This document shows positions 22,642 to 31,313 of a DNA stretch of 39,701 nt, in pieces. Numbering within the stretch: the first letter of the stretch is position 1; each line of letters starts with the position of its first letter. The notes below the pieces were generated by a model that saw nothing but the letters and a program-made list of their open reading frames with translations, was not told the DNA's origin and made no database searches. The translations under genes were made by a program, and so were the position numbers. Where the stretch lies: the IMG/VR virus record IMGVR_UViG_3300042691_025472, positions 1-39,701 of that record; one strand, given 5' to 3'. The stretch comes from a virus.

Positions 22642-25374
22642 ATGGCAGTTAAAAAAATAGACAAATATCTCAACAATAATGAGTCTTTACCAGTTAACAT
22701 CACAATAGATTACACACCTGAACAGGCAATTGAATTTAAAAAGTGTGCAGAAGATATTATATACTTTGCACAAAATTATTTTCATATAGTTAATCTTGAT
22801 ACAGGACGACAAACCATTAAATTGTTTGATGCTCAAAAAGATGCTATTTTAGACATTTTAAAAAATAAAAGAACAATTATTTGTGCAAGTCGTCAGATTG
22901 GTAAACGATTACACGTTGATACTCCTGTTCCGTCTCCGAACGGTTGGACCACAATGGGCGAATTAAAAGACGGCGATATTATTTTTGATTGGAACGGAAA
23001 ACCTACTAAAATAATCAAAGCCCATGATATTCTTGATAATCGAGAATGTTTCAAAATAACATTTAGTAACGGTGAAGAAATAATCGCTGATACCGAACAT
23101 GAGTGGTTTACCCAATCACGAATTGAACGTAGAAAAGGATGTGATGGTTCTGTAAAAACGACAAAACAGTTAGCAGAAACCTTGGTTTACGGTAAAAAAA
23201 TAAAAGAACCAAATCATCGTATTCCGTTTAAACATAAAGTTCAATATAAAGAAAAAGAACTTTCTATAGAACCGTATCTTTTTGGTTATTGGTTAGGAGA
23301 CGGAGAATCTGCTGGTTCTAGAATTATTGTTGGAAAACAGGACGTTGAAGAGGTTTATTTCGAATTGTTGTCTCATATTCGACAAAAAAGATTAATATCT
23401 TTAAAAAATTCTTCATGTTTTAATATTTCCATACTACAAGATGAAAAAGGGAGTTTTAAAAACAAAATAAAAAGTTTAAATGTTTATAAAAATAAACATA
23501 TACCTGACATATATCTTCAGAGTTCTGAACAACAACGTATGTGTTTATTACAAGGACTAATGGATTCAGATGGATATATTAATTCAAAAGGAACAGCTCA
23601 ATTTTATTCTATAAAGAAAAAAATGGCAGAGAATGTTATTGAATTATTAGCCTCATTAGGAATCCAATCTTCTTTAACAACAAAAATTCCAACTATACGC
23701 GGAAAAAAATGTAATAGAGTTTATATAGTAACATTCAAAACCGATCTTCCGATTTTTCGTTTAAAAAGAAAATATAAAAAGATCAACAAAACAAAAATCG
23801 CCCGAAACGATTTTATTTACATCAAAAATATAGAAAGAATAGATTCGGTTCCTACAAGATGTATTACTGTAGATAATCCCGATCAAATGTATCTTGTAGG
23901 AAAAACATTTATTCCCACACATAACACGACACTTATGACTATTGTATGTCTTTGGAATGTTATTTTCAAAAAAGATTATCAAGTAGCTATTCTTGCTAAT
24001 AAAGAAGATCAAGCTAAGGAAATTCTTGAGCGTATTAAACTGGCTTATGAAGAATTACCAAATTGGCTAAAGGCTGGTGTTAGTGAATTTACTAAAGAAA
24101 ATCTGCGTCTTGTAAATGGAAGTAAAATATTTGTATCAACTACATCAGAAAGCGGTATTCGTGGTAAATCTGTTAACCTTCTTTTTGTTGATGAGTTTGC
24201 CCATATCGCATCACAAATTGCAGACCCATTCTTCAAATCAGTGATGCCTACTATTTCATCATCTAAGTCTGCTAAAATTGTTTTAATTTCTACTCCAAAA
24301 GGAGCAGAAGGTAAATTTTATGAGATTTTTCGAGATGCAGAGAAAAAGAAAAATGGTTGGTTTGCAGTTAAAATTCACTATTCACAAGTTCCTGGTAGAG
24401 ATATAGCATGGGTTAAAGAACAACAAGCATCTATTAACTATGATATGGATACATGGAAACAAGAATTTGAAATTGAATTCTTAGAAAATGGAATAGCCGC
24501 TCTTAACCAAGCAATTATTGACCGAATGAAAAGCGAAACATGTCCTGCTGAACTTTCATTTGATGAAGGTGAATATTTTGTTTGGAAACAACCAGAACCT
24601 AATAAAATATACACTATTGGAGTTGACGTTGCAGAAGGTGTTGGACAAGACTTTACAGTGGCAACTGTTCTTGATATTACAGATTTAGATAATATTGAAC
24701 AAACTGCAATATTTGCGTCTAATAAAATACAACCGTGGATTTTTGCTGAAAAATTAAATCAAATAGCACGTTCTTGGGGCAGACCGTTTCTTTGTGTTGA
24801 AAGAAACAAAGAAGGTGGTCAAGTTATTGATGCACTATTAAATGTTCATAATTATGATAATCTTGTAACTTTCTCTATGAAAAATGATAAGCGTAATGTT
24901 TATCAAAGTCCAGGTATTTTCTGTCATCAAAATTCTAAATACACAGGCATTCAAAATATGAAGTATTTTATTGAAACTAAGCAAAGTGTAAAGATTTATG
25001 ATATAAAGACAGTAAGGGAATTTGAAACATTTATTCGTAAAATTAATAAAACTTGGGGTGCTAAAAAAGGGTTTAATGATGATCGTATAATGGCACTTGT
25101 TTGGGCATTAGTATTATTAGAAAAAGATATTGCAGAAAAATATCTTGATATTATAGAGTACGATGAGGCAGGTAAACCTTCAGTAATTCTTGATCCAAAT
25201 CAACACTTGGCAAACTTAAATTTTCATAATTTATTAAATGATAACAAACCTATTCGTAACATTGGAGGTAATAAAGATTTTTCAATATTCTTTAATTATG
25301 AAGAAAAAACTAAAGTAAATTTACCAGAAAAATACGCTAGTATGCTTTATGAGCCTACATGGGAATTCTTATAA
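22642..25374 (+). CDS. 17: Terminase large subunit (gp17-like), interrupted by an intein in Walker A
   Basis: The 910-residue precursor contains a 340-residue intein (residues 89-428), leaving 570 residues of terminase (T4 gp17: 610). Walker A is SRQIGK-TT, split by the intein between K88 and T429. Walker B is LLFVDE at 513-518. The coupling motif LISTPKG is at about 548-554. The nuclease domain shows D662 (IYTIGVDVAEG), E720 (FLCVERN) and the Asp pair in FNDDRIMALVW (about 813-814). The enzyme packages DNA into proheads by ATP-driven translocation and cuts concatemers. Without splicing the ATPase cannot form, so packaging depends on intein removal. The tube and sheath genes follow on the same strand; the small subunit lies 6 kb downstream at 31314. 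Confidence 0.93.
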   Translation: MAVKKIDKYLNNNESLPVNITIDYTPEQAIEFKKCAEDIIYFAQNYFHIVNLDTGRQTIKLFDAQKDAILDILKNKRTIICASRQIGKRLHVDTPVPSPNGWTTMGELKDGDIIFDWNGKPTKIIKAHDILDNRECFKITFSNGEEIIADTEHEWFTQSRIERRKGCDGSVKTTKQLAETLVYGKKIKEPNHRIPFKHKVQYKEKELSIEPYLFGYWLGDGESAGSRIIVGKQDVEEVYFELLSHIRQKRLISLKNSSCFNISILQDEKGSFKNKIKSLNVYKNKHIPDIYLQSSEQQRMCLLQGLMDSDGYINSKGTAQFYSIKKKMAENVIELLASLGIQSSLTTKIPTIRGKKCNRVYIVTFKTDLPIFRLKRKYKKINKTKIARNDFIYIKNIERIDSVPTRCITVDNPDQMYLVGKTFIPTHNTTLMTIVCLWNVIFKKDYQVAILANKEDQAKEILERIKLAYEELPNWLKAGVSEFTKENLRLVNGSKIFVSTTSESGIRGKSVNLLFVDEFAHIASQIADPFFKSVMPTISSSKSAKIVLISTPKGAEGKFYEIFRDAEKKKNGWFAVKIHYSQVPGRDIAWVKEQQASINYDMDTWKQEFEIEFLENGIAALNQAIIDRMKSETCPAELSFDEGEYFVWKQPEPNKIYTIGVDVAEGVGQDFTVATVLDITDLDNIEQTAIFASNKIQPWIFAEKLNQIARSWGRPFLCVERNKEGGQVIDALLNVHNYDNLVTFSMKNDKRNVYQSPGIFCHQNSKYTGIQNMKYFIETKQSVKIYDIKTVREFETFIRKINKTWGAKKGFNDDRIMALVWALVLLEKDIAEKYLDIIEYDEAGKPSVILDPNQHLANLNFHNLLNDNKPIRNIGGNKDFSIFFNYEEKTKVNLPEKYASMLYEPTWEFL
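22906..23925 (+). mobile_element. Intein with LAGLIDADG endonuclease, probable class 3 (W-C-T) type
   Basis: Residues 89-428 of the terminase precursor. The N-terminal splicing block is RLHVDTPVPSPNGWTTMGEL, with Arg where a Cys, Ser or Ala nucleophile is usual. Block B is GEEIIADTEHEW, with H153 and W155. Block F starts at RCITVDNPD (C407), and block G is FIPTHN (T426, N428), with Thr as the +1 residue. W155, C407 and T426 match the W-C-T triad that defines class 3 inteins (as in the mycobacteriophage Bethlehem DnaB intein), which use the block F Cys instead of residue 1. The endonuclease motifs are LFGYWLGDG (213-221) and LLQGLMDSDG (302-311). The acidic Asp/Glu positions are intact, so homing activity looks possible. 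Confidence 0.88.
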
Positions 25375-25380
25375 TAAATA
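25373..25380 (+). promoter_or_regulatory. Late promoter AATAAATA, 6 nt before the tube ATG
   Basis: Overlaps the stop codon region of the terminase gene. Confidence 0.65.
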
Positions 25381-25386
25381 GATATA

Positions 25387-26025
25387 ATGTCTAATTCTCG
25401 TCCAGTCGTACCCAATCTAACCTGCCCCGTTCCAAAAGACGATCCCGCAGGATATTTCACTACACAACAAAGTCAGTTGAATGTAACAAGAAAAGATAAG
25501 TTTTTATTAATAATTGATATTCCTACTATCTTAAAACCACTTCTTCAAAAAGAAGATCGTTTTTGTCGTGGCGGAAATTTAGAAAGACTTCAAATGAGCA
25601 TTTGGGGATTTATTGTTCCTCAAATTTCAATTAATAAATTAGACATATCTTATGGAGGTCAAATTGCAAAATTTTCTGGTCTTAGTCGTCCAGCATATGA
25701 TGCAGTGGCTATTAATTTTACAGTAGATAATCGTTTTGATAATTATTACATTCTTTATAAATGGTTAGATATTCAAAATAACGATACTAAAGGTTATTTT
25801 GATGCGGATAATCTAAGACCTTGTGCAACAGGAAAAGGAAGTGATTACAAAACTACTGTTACTGTTATGGCATTAGATGAATATGAAAAACCTACTGCAA
25901 AGTGGGATTATTTTGGTGCATTTCCAACAATCTTAGGAGCTATTAATGCATCTTATAGAGATGCTGCTGAATTAGAATCTACATTCTCTTTTGAATTTTC
26001 TCAGTTAAAAATGTCATTACTTTAA
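25387..26025 (+). CDS. 19: Tail tube protein (gp19-like)
   Basis: This 212-residue protein has the gp19 order: a strand KFLLIIDIPTILKPL, then LERLQMSIWGFIVPQISINKLDISYGGQ, KFSGLSRPAYDAVAINFTVD and YILYKWLDIQN. It ends with strands TVTVMALDEY, then FGAFPTILGAINASYRD and FSFEFSQLKMSLL. T4 gp19 is 163 residues with the same fold. Hexamers stack into the inner tail tube, through which DNA passes. It lies between terminase and sheath; in T4 the order is 17-18-19, so sheath and tube are swapped here. It has a late promoter with 6-nt spacing. Confidence 0.85.
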   Translation: MSNSRPVVPNLTCPVPKDDPAGYFTTQQSQLNVTRKDKFLLIIDIPTILKPLLQKEDRFCRGGNLERLQMSIWGFIVPQISINKLDISYGGQIAKFSGLSRPAYDAVAINFTVDNRFDNYYILYKWLDIQNNDTKGYFDADNLRPCATGKGSDYKTTVTVMALDEYEKPTAKWDYFGAFPTILGAINASYRDAAELESTFSFEFSQLKMSLL

Positions 26026-26061
26026 AAGATTTGATTGATAAGTAAGATTTTTTTAAAATTT

Positions 26062-26069
26062 TATAAGTA
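26062..26069 (+). promoter_or_regulatory. Late promoter TATAAGTA, 8 nt before the sheath ATG
   Basis: Octamer with A-to-G at position 6, in the 52-nt gap between tube and sheath genes. Confidence 0.65.
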
Positions 26070-26077
26070 ATAACATA

Positions 26078-29000
26078 ATGGCTACTAAACTAAATACACT
26101 CCTAGAAAGTCCCGGCATTTCCATTAACGAAAGAGATTTATCCCAAATAACAGTTAACGCTATCGGGACAAATGTTTTTGTTCCTGGTTTCATGCCACAA
26201 GGTCCATCAGACGAACCTACACCAATATCAACTATTAGTGAGTTTGAAGAAATTTTCGGTCTTCCAACAACACCAGCAGAAAGATATTCACATAATGCTA
26301 TTAAGCAACTTTTAACAACAAGCAATGCAAACGTTACCTTTACTCGTATGCCTTACGGTTCTGGTGCTGGTTATGGTTATGCAGAAACTTATAATGCTCT
26401 TGTTTTTCCTGTTGTAGGTCTTTCCGCAAAAGAAATTACGCCTTGTAATTTCTTCCAAAACTTACCACTTTCAACAATTCAAAGTGATTATCCTTGGCTT
26501 ATCGAACAATATATTAACCAAGATCAATGCTATGGTTCATTAAACTTTGGTTGTCCTCTTGCGTCTCAAACTGAAACGTTTAATTATGTTTATATTCATA
26601 ATACTCCTGCTGAATACAATACTGTTTTAAAGAGTATTAAATTTGTTGCAAATACAAATGCAGATACAAATGCAGTTAAGATTTTCCAATTACGTCCAAC
26701 TGTATCTGGTAATGTAACAACATTTTCAGCAATTAATACATTTACATTATCTGCCACACCTTTAAGCGGTCAGATTTCAAGAACCGCAAGAACAAACAGC
26801 GGCGAAAGCATCTTTACTGTATCTCTTACAAATTCTAGTACTCCTGGGTTTACTGCTTTACCAATAACACAAGGTTTCCTTTCAGGAACTACACTTTCAG
26901 GTATTTATGTTGCACGTAATGATGTATTTGCTACATATTCTACTGCTTCAGTCTTGAAATTCTTTTATGCATCTCCTGATGTTGCAAATACATATAGCAC
27001 AGGTTTATCAACTATTAGTTCAACTTATATTGCGCCAAATTCTGCATTAAATAATGCAAATCAAGATTTCCTTATTCAGTTTTGTGGAACTCCTGTAGAT
27101 GCGGGTCTTACTTGCCAAGCCATTACAGCAATGGGTCTTGAAGTTCCTGAGCAATACAAGTATAAATTCTCTACTCCTTTAGGTGATGCACAACTTAACG
27201 ATTGTAACTTCTATGCTATTGGTGATCCTATTTCTAAATCACTTAATGCAACAGAGTATCAACTTCTTCAAAACTCTCAGTTCAACTGGAAATGTGGTTT
27301 TGGAATCAACGGTAATCCCGCTCTTAACATTCTTGGAAATGATGTTCGTGGTGGTATTATAGTAATTAATAAAATTAAAAGCGCACAGCTTGAAGATTTC
27401 TCTGGTTATTATCTTGCTCTTAACGATAACTTAAACGTTAACCCTGCTACAAACTTTGATGATATTACTGGTGTTTCTGGTTATTATAATGAGGTTTGTC
27501 CTGGTGTTTCCGGTTCATGGGTAGATGTTCCAAATGAAAGACTTAACTTTAAAGTTTCTTCAACATTTGATGAAAATGTACAATCTATTACTGAACTTGT
27601 TCACCAAAACGTAGGTGTAGAATTTGGAAATGCCTCATATAATGATTCTTTAATTTTGAGTCTTTTCAAAGTTCGTCCTGCTCGTCTCACAGAGACAATT
27701 AATAAACTTGATCAAATTCGTCTTGAACAATTTGTTGGTTCTCTTAACTCAAGTCGTATGGTTGCAGATGACTTCGGTGGTCCAGATCGCTCATTCTTCC
27801 TTGAGAAAACTGTTAATAACGGTTCTTCTTATCTTGAAGTTTATATCAACCCGTATCTTTCACAGAATAACTGCTGGTCAAATGAACAAACAGGTCTTCC
27901 ACGTAAAACAGTTCGTATGTTCCGTGAGAAAACCGCAGAAATGTTCTCCGATTTTGATGCACAATTTGCACTCAAAAAATTTGCTGATAAACTTTATGGT
28001 ACAGGTTCTTATACACCAGAATGTACTGATGCTGTATATAATCTTTGCCTTAAGAAAGATATTGGTAATCTTCCTGCAAAACTTGAAAGAATTCTTCGCC
28101 AAGTAGAAAACCCTGTAGACTTCCCAATTGATATTACAATTGATAATGGTCTTTCAACAATTTGGGCAACTAAAGCAGCAGTAGAAACTGATTCTTGCAT
28201 CACTGATCCAAGCATTTGCTACAACTATGACGATACCTACTATGTAAACACTGATTCACTTAGTCCATATGACGGTACAGTTATGAATTCTAATATTCAA
28301 GATCATTGGGAAACAATTTATAATATCTTTGACTCGTTTGCAAGATATACAAGAAAATATGCAGGTGGAGTTCCGAATGTTCACATTCAAGATCCTCTTC
28401 GTCAAATCTTTGTAAATGGTAAAGATTTCAAAATAGTAACTCGTCAAAAAGGTCTTTATATTGATCCTAAGACAAATCAACCAACTGAGCAATATGCAAC
28501 ATTTGGTCGTAACATCTACTCTTACCTTCGTAACCTTTATCAAGGTATTAATTCTTCATACAGCATCTCTTATGCAAACTGGATTAAGTCTTTTGATTCT
28601 ACATCAGACTCTTTCACATGGTTCGGTCCTTCCGCATATGAAGCTGCTCTTTATGCAAGAAATACAGCTACTCAATATCCATGGACAAGTCCTCTTGGAG
28701 TTTCTAACGGATTGCTTGCAAACATAAACGACTTAGGTATTAATCCTAATCAACGTGAACGTGATCTTTTATCTCGTATCGGATTAAACCCAATCGTAAG
28801 ATTCCCAGAAGGAAATCTTAACTGGAACTCTACAACTCTTCTTAAAGAAAGTTCCGCATTGAAAGAAATTTCAGTTCGTCGTGGAGCATTATGGCTTGCT
28901 AAGAGCATTCAGGCAAACCTCTTACAGTTTATTGGTCAACCGAATACTGTTGCAACAAGAGGAAGAGTCAGCAGTGTTCTTCGTCCAATTCTTGAGTTTA

Positions 29001-29185
29001 TGAAAGATAACAGCGGTGTCTATGATTACTTGATTGTTTGTGATGATAGAAATAATACTCCAACATCTATTGATCAAGGAGTGCTTAATGTTGCAGTTTA
29101 TATTAAACCTACTAGACCGGTTAAATTTATTCTTGTGGATCTTGTAATTACAGGAACAGGAGTTGACTTTAACGAATTGATATAA
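26078..29185 (+). CDS. 18: Tail sheath protein (gp18-like), unusually long
   Basis: This 1035-residue protein has the sheath N-terminus ESPGISINERDLSQI with TNVFVPGFMPQGP, FEEIFGLPTT and a Gly/Tyr loop. The C-terminal sheath domain runs RRGALWLAKSIQANLLQFIG, TRGRVSSVLRPILEFM, VYDYLIVCDD and LNVAVYIKPTRPVKFILVDL. T4 gp18 is 659 residues, so about 375 extra residues lie between, as Ser/Thr-rich beta domains (about 170-330) that probably protrude from the sheath surface. Contraction of this sheath drives the tube through the envelope. Codon use is less extreme in A/T than in neighbours, as expected for a highly expressed gene. A terminator follows at 29201. Confidence 0.92.
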   Translation: MATKLNTLLESPGISINERDLSQITVNAIGTNVFVPGFMPQGPSDEPTPISTISEFEEIFGLPTTPAERYSHNAIKQLLTTSNANVTFTRMPYGSGAGYGYAETYNALVFPVVGLSAKEITPCNFFQNLPLSTIQSDYPWLIEQYINQDQCYGSLNFGCPLASQTETFNYVYIHNTPAEYNTVLKSIKFVANTNADTNAVKIFQLRPTVSGNVTTFSAINTFTLSATPLSGQISRTARTNSGESIFTVSLTNSSTPGFTALPITQGFLSGTTLSGIYVARNDVFATYSTASVLKFFYASPDVANTYSTGLSTISSTYIAPNSALNNANQDFLIQFCGTPVDAGLTCQAITAMGLEVPEQYKYKFSTPLGDAQLNDCNFYAIGDPISKSLNATEYQLLQNSQFNWKCGFGINGNPALNILGNDVRGGIIVINKIKSAQLEDFSGYYLALNDNLNVNPATNFDDITGVSGYYNEVCPGVSGSWVDVPNERLNFKVSSTFDENVQSITELVHQNVGVEFGNASYNDSLILSLFKVRPARLTETINKLDQIRLEQFVGSLNSSRMVADDFGGPDRSFFLEKTVNNGSSYLEVYINPYLSQNNCWSNEQTGLPRKTVRMFREKTAEMFSDFDAQFALKKFADKLYGTGSYTPECTDAVYNLCLKKDIGNLPAKLERILRQVENPVDFPIDITIDNGLSTIWATKAAVETDSCITDPSICYNYDDTYYVNTDSLSPYDGTVMNSNIQDHWETIYNIFDSFARYTRKYAGGVPNVHIQDPLRQIFVNGKDFKIVTRQKGLYIDPKTNQPTEQYATFGRNIYSYLRNLYQGINSSYSISYANWIKSFDSTSDSFTWFGPSAYEAALYARNTATQYPWTSPLGVSNGLLANINDLGINPNQRERDLLSRIGLNPIVRFPEGNLNWNSTTLLKESSALKEISVRRGALWLAKSIQANLLQFIGQPNTVATRGRVSSVLRPILEFMKDNSGVYDYLIVCDDRNNTPTSIDQGVLNVAVYIKPTRPVKFILVDLVITGTGVDFNELI

Positions 29186-29193
29186 TATAAATA
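29186..29193 (+). promoter_or_regulatory. Orphan late octamer TATAAATA after the sheath gene
   Basis: Perfect match directly after the sheath stop, with no start codon near and a terminator 8 nt downstream. It could be chance in AT-rich sequence, or a relic of a gene displaced when the endonuclease gene entered. Confidence 0.35.
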
Positions 29194-29200
29194 ATCTAAT

Positions 29201-29229
29201 AAAAAGGAAAAGCTTGACTTTTCCTTTTT
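29201..29229 (+). terminator. Terminator of the sheath transcript
   Basis: Stem GGAAAAG with CTTTTCC, extended by A5/T5, 5-nt loop CTTGA. Lies 16 nt after the sheath stop. The right arm holds the -35 of the next promoter. Confidence 0.85.
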
Positions 29230-29241
29230 ATTGAGTATGAT
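29214..29241 (+). promoter_or_regulatory. Possible sigma70-type promoter of the first homing endonuclease gene
   Basis: TTGACT (29214-29219), 16-nt spacer, TATGAT (29236-29241), 14 nt before the ATG. The -35 overlaps the terminator hairpin loop and arm. Confidence 0.5.
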
Positions 29242-29255
29242 TATAATTAACTAAT

Positions 29256-31025
29256 ATGTTAAACAAACAAGAAATCATAGATTATATAAAAAATAATTTA
29301 TTGATAAATGATACTTTAAATTCTGCTAAAGTGCGATGGTTAGATGAAAAATCTATAGAATATATATCTATAATGAATCGAACATGTTATTTAGATATTA
29401 GCTGTAAATTTACAGAAAGATTATTTCATATATTACATAATATAGAAGATATTCCTAAATGTAAGTGCGGAAAACTTCTTAAATTTAAATCAATAAATGT
29501 AGGATATATAAAAACCTGCTCGTCTCATACATGCATGAGAGATGGTAAAGAGTGGAATAGTTGCTCAGAAACAAAAAAGATAGAAAATCTTAAACAATTA
29601 GAAACGTTTAAAGAATATGTTAGACAAAAAATAAACTATAATGACGAATTAGATATTATAGTTTATATCAAGAAAGTTTTAAAAACTACTGAAAACGGTA
29701 AAAAATCTAAATTATTATCTAATATAGATTATCGAATAAATAAAAGAGAATTATCTTTAATTCTCTTTTTAACAAAAGATTTAATACCTTACACTTTAGA
29801 TGATATTGTAAAGTTTTCAGATTTTAATTTTTCCGAAAGATTTTATATATTATATAACAGAATAAAAGAAATACCTAAATGTTCATGTTATAAAAATAAA
29901 AAATATATATCTTTTATTAATGGATATGCAAATGCGTGCTCTAATAAATGTCGTATAATAGATAACACTAATTTTATTTTTGAATCTATAAAAGAACAAG
30001 GATTTAAAATATTAAACACTGAAGAAATATATAATATTAAAGATAAAGAAATAACTGTACAGTGTTTAAAATGTGGGAAAATCTCTGAAAGAGAAATGTT
30101 TAATGCTCGTTGGAAACATGTATACTGTTCTGGCTGTTATGGTGATATAGGAATTTCTAGAGAAGAAACGGAAGTATACGAGTATATCCAAACATTATCT
30201 AATAATATTCAGCAATCATATTATATAAATAGTAGTAAAAAAGAAATAGATATTTTTGATAGTTCTATTAATTTAGGAATTGAATATAACGGAGTTTATT
30301 GGCATTCAACAAATGATTTATCAGATCTCAAGGAATTTAAAATTAAACATCTACAAAAAACAGAAGAATGTATTCAAAATAATATAAAACTTTTTCATAT
30401 TTTTTCAAATGAATGGTGTAATAAAATAACACAAGATATATGGAAATCTATGCTGAATAATGCTTATAAATTAAATAAAACAATATTTGCTAGAAAATGT
30501 TTTTTGAAACCTATTACAAAAAAGGAATGCGATTTATTTTTAAATGAAAATCATTTACAAGGAGAGGATAAATCGTCTATTCGTTATGGGTTATTGTATG
30601 AAAATAATATAGTTGCCGTTATGACATTTTGTAAATCTCGATTTGATAAAAATTACGATTATGAATTAAGTCGCTATTGTAATAAAAAATATGTAAATGT
30701 AGTAGGTGGTGCAGGTAAATTATTAAAACATTTTATACAAAAAGATAAACCTAAAAATATAGTAACATATGCTAATCGAAGATATTCAGAAGGAAAATTA
30801 TACGAAACTCTTAATTTTAAAAAAATAGGAAATACTTCACCTAATTATTTTTACTTTAAAAGTGGGAATATTCTATATTCACGCAATTCATTTCAAAAGC
30901 ATTTATTAAAAAATAAATTAAATTTATATGATGAAAATAAAACAGAATTCGAAAATATGTTTATAAATGGTTATAAAGTTATTTTTGATTGCGGTAATAT
31001 TAAATATGATTTGAAACTAACTTGA
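29256..31025 (+). CDS. Free-standing homing endonuclease with Cys-rich modules and GNAT-like C-terminal domain (copy 1)
   Basis: This 589-residue protein has N-terminal Cys clusters (CKCGKLLKF to CSSHTC, about residues 69-94; CSCYKNKKY to CSNKC, about 210-230; CLKCGK to CSGCYG, about 270-295). The nuclease core follows: EIDIFDSSINLGIEYNGVYWHS (about 325-350), with D, E and the NGxxWH block. This pattern is seen in Vsr/EDxHD-type homing endonucleases of T4-like phages. The C-terminal half carries NENHLQGEDKSS, GLLYENNIVAVMTFCKSRF, YELSRYCNKKYVNVVGGAGKLL and GKLYETLNFKKIG, which resembles an N-acetyltransferase-like fold. It is more AT-rich than the structural genes around it. It lies between sheath and small terminase and shares its C-terminal half with the gene at 31832. 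The target is presumably an allele of a nearby late gene in other phages. Confidence 0.8.
   Translation: MLNKQEIIDYIKNNLLINDTLNSAKVRWLDEKSIEYISIMNRTCYLDISCKFTERLFHILHNIEDIPKCKCGKLLKFKSINVGYIKTCSSHTCMRDGKEWNSCSETKKIENLKQLETFKEYVRQKINYNDELDIIVYIKKVLKTTENGKKSKLLSNIDYRINKRELSLILFLTKDLIPYTLDDIVKFSDFNFSERFYILYNRIKEIPKCSCYKNKKYISFINGYANACSNKCRIIDNTNFIFESIKEQGFKILNTEEIYNIKDKEITVQCLKCGKISEREMFNARWKHVYCSGCYGDIGISREETEVYEYIQTLSNNIQQSYYINSSKKEIDIFDSSINLGIEYNGVYWHSTNDLSDLKEFKIKHLQKTEECIQNNIKLFHIFSNEWCNKITQDIWKSMLNNAYKLNKTIFARKCFLKPITKKECDLFLNENHLQGEDKSSIRYGLLYENNIVAVMTFCKSRFDKNYDYELSRYCNKKYVNVVGGAGKLLKHFIQKDKPKNIVTYANRRYSEGKLYETLNFKKIGNTSPNYFYFKSGNILYSRNSFQKHLLKNKLNLYDENKTEFENMFINGYKVIFDCGNIKYDLKLT
29742..29770 (+). 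repeat. Terminator-like hairpin inside the homing endonuclease gene
   Basis: Stem GAGAATTA with TAATTCTC, 4-nt loop, flanked by A4 and T5, about 490 nt into the coding region. In form it is a rho-independent terminator, though its stem is AT-rich. Confidence 0.5.
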
Positions 31026-31039
31026 AAACCTACACTCTT

Positions 31040-31291
31040 TTATCGGATGTTTTTTTTCTCTTTCCATTTTTCAAATCTTTTATAATAATCAGTTAATAAC
31101 ACTGCATTATTAACAAGTTCTTTTGTTACTAAATAATCAGAACCCACTTTTTTAAGAATTGGATCTTTATCATATTGAACTAGTTTTGGTGTTACAGGTA
31201 TTTCTAATAAAATATCATTAATATGAGGTTTTTTACAAACACAACTAGATAATAACAAACAACAAATAGTGATAATTTTTCGCATGTTCAT
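31040..31291 (-). CDS. Small lipoprotein, o-spanin candidate
   Basis: This 83-residue protein opens MNMRKIITICCLLLSSCVCK, a signal sequence with two positive charges, a hydrophobic run and a lipobox L-S-S-C (C17). The mature part (about 66 residues) is hydrophilic and ends in a helical segment VLLTDYYKRFEKWKEKKN. Outer-membrane spanin subunits are small lipoproteins of this kind, but no partner i-spanin is seen nearby, so a superinfection-exclusion lipoprotein is equally possible. The start is set by the late octamer 5 nt upstream; an in-frame ATG at 31285 would remove two residues. The open frame extends to 31564, but that is antisense to the small terminase gene. Confidence 0.65.
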   Translation of the reverse strand: MNMRKIITICCLLLSSCVCKKPHINDILLEIPVTPKLVQYDKDPILKKVGSDYLVTKELVNNAVLLTDYYKRFEKWKEKKNIR

Positions 31292-31296
31292 AATCT

Positions 31297-31308
31297 TATT
31301 TATAAATA
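31297..31308. promoter_or_regulatory. Palindromic bidirectional late promoter
   Basis: TATTTATAAATA is a perfect 12-bp palindrome containing a perfect TATAAATA on each strand (31301-31308 on +, 31297-31304 on -). Each octamer ends 5 nt before an ATG (31314 on +, 31291 on -). Confidence 0.85.
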
Positions 31309-31313
31309 TGTTC

